The notes beneath the pieces are model-generated. The model worked only from the letters and a program-made list of their open reading frames with translations, was not told the DNA's origin and ran no database searches. A stretch of 64,000 nucleotides of DNA from contig SDUX01000006.1 in assembly GCA_008729055.1 (NCBI GenBank), positions 505,501-569,500 of the forward strand. Reading direction: 5' to 3'. Shown one piece after another: positions 58,913-64,000 of this stretch. The position numbers were made by a program, and so were the translations under genes. Source of the stretch: Pyropia haitanensis. Taxonomy: Eukaryota; Rhodophyta; Bangiophyceae; Bangiales; Bangiaceae. How positions within the stretch are numbered: position 1 is the stretch's first letter; each line of letters opens with the position of its first letter.

Positions 58913-59073
58913 TGGGCCGCGCCAAGCGGCCGCCCCCGCCCGCGCCCGCCGACCGCGACGTTGGCTACGCGAGCGGCGCGAGCGTCGGCGGCTCCGAGCC
59001 GGGGGGGGCCGCCTCCGCGCCGGCGTCGCCGTCGCGGGGGCGGCCGCGCCCGGCGGTGCCGCCGTGGGGGTAG
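54118..59073 (+). CDS. GARP-family (Myb-like) transcription factor with Gln-rich N-terminus
   Basis: A DNA-binding regulator of the plant/algal GARP class (relatives: ARR-B, LUX, PHR). The single Myb-like domain at 56530-56695 reads [20 protein letters not shown], then [20 protein letters not shown] and ASHLQKYR. The [14 protein letters not shown] ending and AVPKKI are diagnostic of the ARR-B/LUX-like branch. No receiver domain is visible. The N-terminus is Gln-rich (54280-54360, 54705-54735, 55348-55400) with Pro/Tyr repeats, suggesting an activation domain. Frame changes occur at G runs at 54891-54900 and about 56720-56735, and near C runs at 58747-58765. The C-terminus [16 protein letters not shown] to the stop at 59071 reads well. 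True start unresolved, possibly near 53800. Confidence 0.75.
57524..58297 (+). repeat. 387-bp tandem duplication inside the GARP gene
   Basis: Two adjacent copies (about 57524-57910 and 57911-58297) are offset by 387 bases, 129 codons, so the frame is kept. Each encodes a [17 protein letters not shown] start, [12 protein letters not shown] and AAGSWWP. Differences are few (for example Arg versus Pro after SWWP), indicating a recent event. Confidence 0.88.
58575..58672 (+). repeat. 9-bp minisatellite (GACCGCGGC)n
   Basis: About ten copies of the nonamer lie in the 3' part of the GARP locus, with a few variant units (CACGGC). In the frames available it encodes Thr-Ala-Ala or Asp-Arg-Gly repeats. 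Confidence 0.8.
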
Positions 59074-60669
59074 GGCCGGCCCGTGCCGTCCCGTGCCGAC
59101 CCGTGTTGTCCTGTGCCGTCTCGTGTCGTCCCCTCCCCCCCCCCCCCCGCCCCCCCCGCCCGCCCTTCCGTCTCGCTCGCGCGCGCGCGCCCGCAGCGAG
59201 CGCAGGGGGCGCCAGGAGGGGCGCGCCGGCCACTGCTCCCCCGCGTTGTGTATTCTTGGATTTCTCTTTTTTCCCTCTGCCGTGATCTCCGTCTCTCTCT
59301 GTCTCTTTGACGGCTGGCCGCGACTGTGTCTATTTCTTTTCTTTTTTTTGTTTTCTCGGTAATGTCGTGTATGGTGTTGTTTTTCGACTTTCAGCCCAAG
59401 ACTCGACCGGAGCTGCATCGACCTCTCCGCTTGTACTACATTCTGCGGGTAGTTTTGGTCTGCCGTCGTCGGGAGCGTGCCGGGTGTCTCTTGCTGCTCA
59501 TGGACAAGACACGCCGATGGCGGTACTGTTGGATACGTCGAGCGCGGACTTTGCGCGTGCGTCCTGCGGGTCCCTCTGTCCGGCCTGCCGCACTCTTCTG
59601 CCGTCCACTTCCTGGCCCCTACGCCTTGGCCAGGCAGACCGGACAGCAGCACCGGGGCGGCAGCCGGCTGATCCTCACCGCCGCCATGGCCAGACGACAC
59701 TGCTCGCGACCAGCCGCCCGACTGGTGCGGGGCGAGTGGTGCGAGCTGCCACGGCCACCCCCGCCACCACCGGAACAGCGGCCATGTCGCATCTCTACTG
59801 CGTCTGCAGGACTGATGTGCGGTCTTTGGTCTACTAGCTAGTAGCGACATGTCGTCGTCTGCTTGCTTCATCTGAGCTCAGGAGGGGCGGTCCGGATCCG
59901 GTGAAGTGTACGGAAAACAAACATGCTCAAAAGGGAAAACAATTTTGCAAATACTGATTTGCATACATCTTTGCATTTTGCTTCGCATACACTCACTCTC
60001 TACTAATATCCGCGCCGGACACAACCCGACACGTTTGTCGATCTTGCATCCTGGTGCGATCGTGACCGGTGAAAGTTTGCTCCAGGATGGTGGTGAAGCG
60101 GCACCGAGAAGGACGGGTCCATCCTGGGCCATGTTTGCCGCGCCAAGTTTGAATCAAGCAATTGTGTCGCTGCCACAACAGGGAGATAAAGCTGGAGATT
60201 GACTGCAGGTGACCTCCGAAAGAGTAAAAGTCCCGGAGAAACAGCTTTTGCTAGTAGTGACAACCGCTTCCGGATTTCACTGGTTCGTCAGCTGCATACC
60301 TGAGCGAATGCCGAGACGGCTCGATAACCGAAGTGGTCGGAGGTACTGTACTCGTGTATCTCGGTCGAAACGCTGCCGCCGCCGGCGCTCCCTCCCCGCC
60401 CAAACACACGCACACCACTCCTGGAGCCATCCACAAACCGCCTCGGTCACTCACCGTTGTGCGCACCCCCCCCCCCCCCGGGCACGGCCTCCGCCGCCAC
60501 CCTAGCATCACCGTTGTCGTCACCGTCGTAGTCGCCGTCGTTGCCGTCGATGCGCTGGGCAGCCGCGCTGCCCCCCCGCGGCGCCACTGCCCCACCGGCC
60601 ACGCCGCCGTGGCCGCCGCTGCGGCCACCCGCGGGGCCCCCCGCGCCCCCCCCCCCCTCGACGTGGCGG

Positions 60670-60701
<32 letters not shown>

Positions 60702-60847
60702 GCCGCCGCCGCCGCGGCCGTCGCCGCCGCCGCCGCCGTCGGGCGGCTCGGCCACCCCCACCGCGCGCGCAACGGCGCGGCCGGCGGCCACCAGCCGCGG
60801 CACGCGGCCGCGGGCGCCGCCGCCGCCCGCGCGCCTCCCACGCGCCG
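59074..60847. other. Region between convergent gene ends
   Basis: Lies between the stop of the GARP gene (+) and the stop of the SNAPC4-like gene (-). It contains C runs (59130-59155), an AT-rich island (59230-60320) and the aspartic-protease-like relic. No RNA gene was recognised. Confidence 0.45.
59396..59838 (+). pseudogene. Aspartic-protease-like fragment
   Basis: After a good acceptor-like sequence (TTTTTCGACTTTCAG, ending 59395) one frame reads GQDTPMAVLLDTSSADF, then CGSLCPAC and LLPSTSW, and stays open to 59838. This resembles the N-terminal lobe of pepsin-like aspartic proteases: VLLDTGS, a Cys-x-x-Cys about 12 residues later, and a PS-T-S. The active-site triad is DTS where the family has DTG, and nothing resembling the rest of a protease follows. 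It may be an exon of an unrecognised gene, a decayed copy, or chance similarity. Confidence 0.3.
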
Positions 60848-62622
60848 TCACGAGACGTCCAGCCGCGCCGGGGCCGCCACGATGGCGCTGTCGACGCCCG
60901 CCTCGCCCGCCGACGGGGCGCCCCCCCCGCGGCCTCCCCGCGGCGGCGCCACGCCCGCCGGCCGCCGCGGCGGCGGCGGCGGCGCCACGGGCGCGTCGTC
61001 CACCTCCACCACCCGCACGCGCGCAACGGCAACCGCCGCCGCCGCCGCCGCCGCCGTCGCCGCCGCCGCCGCGGCGGTCGTCGTGGCACGCGGCGGCGGC
61101 GGCGGCGGCGACGGCGGCGGCGGCGCCACGCCCGCGGCCAGCAGCGGCGCCCCCCCTGCCCCCCCTCCCGCCGTCGCGGCCGGCGCCGCGGCGGCCGCGC
61201 GGCGCACCTCCACGGCGTCGGCGCCCCCTCCCGCGGCGTCGTCCCCCTCCCCCTCCCCCCCCGGCGCGACGGCGGCGCCTACCTCGCGCACCGCCCGCAC
61301 GGCACACGCCCCCCCCACGCCCGCCCCCCCCCCAGGCGCGCCGCCACGCGCGCGGCGCGGTCGTAAAACGCGAGCCGCGCCGCCCGCGCGCGCGTCGACC
61401 GCGACGGCCGGCCGACCGCCGCGGCGAGCGCCGCCCAGCCGCCATGGCGGGACGCCGCGGCGGCGGCGCCCGCCAGGACCGCCGCGTCTTCGGCGGGTGT
61501 CCACGGGCGGCGGGGGAGGGGGGGCGGGGGGGGGGAGGGGGGGGGGTTGGGGCGCCGCCGCCGTTGGCGCCACCGCCGTCGCCGCTGCTGCCGCCAGCCG
61601 TGTCGGCGGCGGGCGTGGCCGCAGCGGGCGTCGCGGCGGCGGCGGCGGCGGCAGCGGCAGCCGCCGCCGCCGCCGCTGGCGCGTCGACCGTCACCCACCG
61701 CTCGCGGCACTGCGTCGGCGTGCGGGTGCCGACCGCCGCGGCAACGGCGGGCCACCGGCCGCCCGGCGGCGCGGCGGGCGCCGCCGCCACCGCCGCGGCG
61801 AGCGCCGCCACCTCGGCTGCCGACCAGCCGCCCGTCGCGCGGCCACGCGCGCCCAGCACCCGCACGTACCGGTTCATGCACGCGGCGGGGCGGCGGCGCG
61901 GGGGGGGGAGGGCCCCGTCGCCGCCCACCCGCCAACGCCGCTGCCGTCGTGGCTGCCGCCGCCGCCGGCGACGCTGGCGTCACTGGTGGTCGGACCCGCG
62001 GCGGCGGCGGCGGCGGCGACGGCGACCGACACAGCCGTCCAGCGGCCCGACCCCAGCTGCTCCACCGCCCGCACCAGCGCCGCGTCTTCGGCGGGCGTCC
62101 ACGGGCGGGGCGAGTGCCCCGTCCCCCCACCCCTCCCACCCCCCCCACCCGCCCCACCCCCCCCACCCCCCCACCCCCCTCCGCCCGCCCGCCGACCACG
62201 GTCCACCGACGGAGGCACCCAATTGGCGACCGGCCGCCGACCGCGGCCGCGACGGCTCGCCAGTCGCGGCCGCCGCGGGCGGCGACCGCCGCCGCCAGCG
62301 CCGCGTCCTCGGCGGCCGTCCACGGGCCGGCGGCGAGGCCGTCGCCGGTGGCGTTGAGGTACACGCACCGCAGCTCCGCGGCGGTACGGGGAGGGGGGGG
62401 GGGGACACCGCCGCCGCCGCCGCCGCCGCACCACCGCCACCGCCGCTGCCGGCACCCCCACCACCACCCCCGCCGCTGCCGCCGCCGCCGCCGCCGCCGC
62501 CACCGCCGACGCCACGGGCGCCCCAGCCGAGGTGGCGGGCGTAGAGGGCGGCCACCTCCTCCCACGGGGCGCGGCCCCAGCCCGCCGCGGCGGCCGCCAC
62601 CGCCCGCCCGGTTGACGCGCCC

Positions 62623-62655
<33 letters not shown>

Positions 62656-63385
62656 GTGGAGGTGGCGGCCGCGCCAGTGGTGGCATCCGTGGCCCGCCCC
62701 AGCGCCGCGTCCGCGGCGCGCATGACGTGCACCTGGCGCACGGCGGCGGCCAGCGCGGCCGTGTCGTGGGTGCCCCATGCCCGCCGCGCGTCGTACGCGT
62801 CGTACGCGAGGCGCGCCCGCTTGCCACCACCCCGGCCGCCGCCGCCGCCGCCGACGCCATCACCGCCGCTGCCGAGGGGGTGCCGCCGGCGCGTCCCACC
62901 TCCACCCCCCCAGGGGAGCGGCGGGACCGCCGCCGGCCGCCCACACACCGACGCGAGGTACGGGTGGAGCGGGAAGGGGGGCGCCTGGCAGAGCGGCTCC
63001 GCCGCCGCGGCCGCCGCCGCCGCACCGCCGCCGTCGCCGCCGCCGCCGCTGTCGGGGAGGGGGGGAGGTGCCGCCCGCGGCGGCGGCAGCGGCGGCGGCA
63101 CCGCCGTCGCAAACCAAAACGGCGGCACCGCCGCCGCGGCGACCGCGTCGGCCAGGGAAATGTAGCCGGGCGGCGGCGGCGCGGGGGCCGCGGCGCGCGC
63201 CGCGCCGGTCGGGCCCGCCGCTGCCGCCGCGGCGGGCGACGCGGCGGCGGCGGTGGCGGCGGGGGCGGCTGCGGCAGCGGCGGCTGCGGCAGCGGCTGTG
63301 GCGGTGGCGGTGCCGACGGGCGCCGCGGGCTGGGGGGGCGCGGCGGCGGCGCCCCCCCCGGCGGCCGGCTGCGGCGGCCGCGTCT

Positions 63386-63425
<40 letters not shown>

Positions 63426-64000
63426 CGACGGGCGGACAAACGCGGCGAGCGTGGCGGCGAGTGACCGCGCCTCGGCCACCGACGTGCGCACGCGGGTGAG
63501 CTGCGAGCGGAGGGCGGTGACGAGCGCCCGGTTGCGCGCGAGCGCGACCGCGGCGGCCGACGGGTGGGCAGAAGCGGGGGGGGGGGGAGGGGGGGCGGGC
63601 GCGGGCGCCACCGCCGCCACCGCCGCCGCGGCCGCCGCCGCCGCCGCGGCGCCGGCGCCAGCGCCGTGACCAGGGGGAGGCGCCCCGCCGCCACCACCGC
63701 CGCCGCGGCCGTCGCGTTCAAAGCCGGGCGCGTCGGCCGGCGCGGCCGGCGATGCGGCGGCAGCGGCGGCGGCAGCGGCCGGCGCGGCAGCAGCAACGGT
63801 AGTGGCAACAGCAGCGGCGGCGACGTCGCGCCGTGCGGGCGTGGCGGTCGCCCGCACCCCCCCGCCCAAGGCCGCTGCCGCTGTCGCCGCCCCAGCGCAA
63901 GGGGTGGTGGCGGTGGTAGGCGCGTTAGCGCCGGCCGCCGCCGCTTGGCCGCCGCCGTCGCGGCCGCCGCCGCCGCCGCCGCCGCCACCGCCGCCGCCGT
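60848..64000 (-). CDS. SNAPC4-like multi-Myb protein, N-terminus beyond the window
   Basis: Probably the large DNA-binding subunit of the snRNA-activating protein complex for Pol II/III snRNA promoters. Read from high to low coordinates there is one half Myb repeat (APWEEVAALYARHLGW, 62570-62529) and four full ones: GPWTAAEDAALAAAV...IGCLRRW (62330-62220), RPWTPAEDAALVRAVEQLG (62110-62010), GGWSAAEVAALAAAV...PTQCRERW (61830-61690) and RPWTPAEDAAVLAG (61512-61390). A half plus four repeats is the arrangement of human SNAPC4. Each piece sits in a frame separated by G/C runs (about 62390-62402, 62110-62170, 61505-61550, 61325-61333). A helix LVTALRSQLTRVRTSVAEAR precedes them. The end AGVDSAIVAAPARLDVS stops at 60848. 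A generic R2R3-type Myb is less likely given the repeat number. Confidence 0.65.

Overview
This is a nuclear-genome segment from a very GC-rich eukaryote. Evidence is a NOP56 gene with one GT-AG intron, a P4-ATPase, a GARP (Myb-like) factor, an SNAPC4-like multi-Myb protein, a CPSF_A-type protein and plastid transit-peptide-like N-termini. Near-intronless genes, extreme GC, giant Gly/Ala/Pro homopolymer tracts, long G and C runs, and a mannanase-like secreted enzyme fit a bangiophyte red alga (Porphyra/Pyropia type). That lineage call is inference; another GC-rich alga is possible.

Layout. 1-4.5 kb: low-complexity GC-rich DNA around a ~1.15-kb AT-richer element with inverted ends. 4.5-6.2: secreted GH113-like glycosidase (+). 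7.8-9.1: small SUMO-motif and Cys/His-rich protein (-). 9.8-11.9: plastid-type FAD oxidoreductase (-). 12.6-14.2: plastid-targeted-looking protein of unknown function (-). 15.2-20.2: two near-identical secreted Cys-rich genes in a 1.35-kb inverted duplication. 23.0-23.8: zinc-ribbon/polyQ protein (+). 24.6-27.0: double-RRM plus R3H protein (-). 28.0-34.4: a large, almost perfect inverted repeat with simple-sequence outer arms, best read as a foldback-type element. 34.7-42.3: CPSF_A superfamily protein (+). 42.6-44.6: NOP56 (-). 45.2-50.5: P4-ATPase flippase (-). 51.2-52.0: MITE-like element. 54.1-59.1: GARP transcription factor (+). 60.8 to the end: SNAPC4-like protein (-), cut by the window edge.

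Genes without long homopolymers (NOP56, P4-ATPase, RRM/R3H) are read in clean frames. Seven others (CPSF_A, SNAPC4-like, GARP, FAD oxidoreductase, Cys-rich copy B, the Cys/His-rich protein and the unknown plastid gene) show coherent protein sequence that jumps frame, in most cases at G or C runs. I read most breaks as run-length errors in the assembly, and give gene spans as envelopes across them.

Functionally the window mixes housekeeping RNA work (NOP56 in C/D snoRNPs, CPSF_A in splicing/processing/repair complexes, SNAPC4 in snRNA transcription), membrane lipid asymmetry (P4-ATPase), plastid redox and wall biology. There is no operon logic; genes lie on both strands, separated by AT-richer islands that hold most mobile-element relics.
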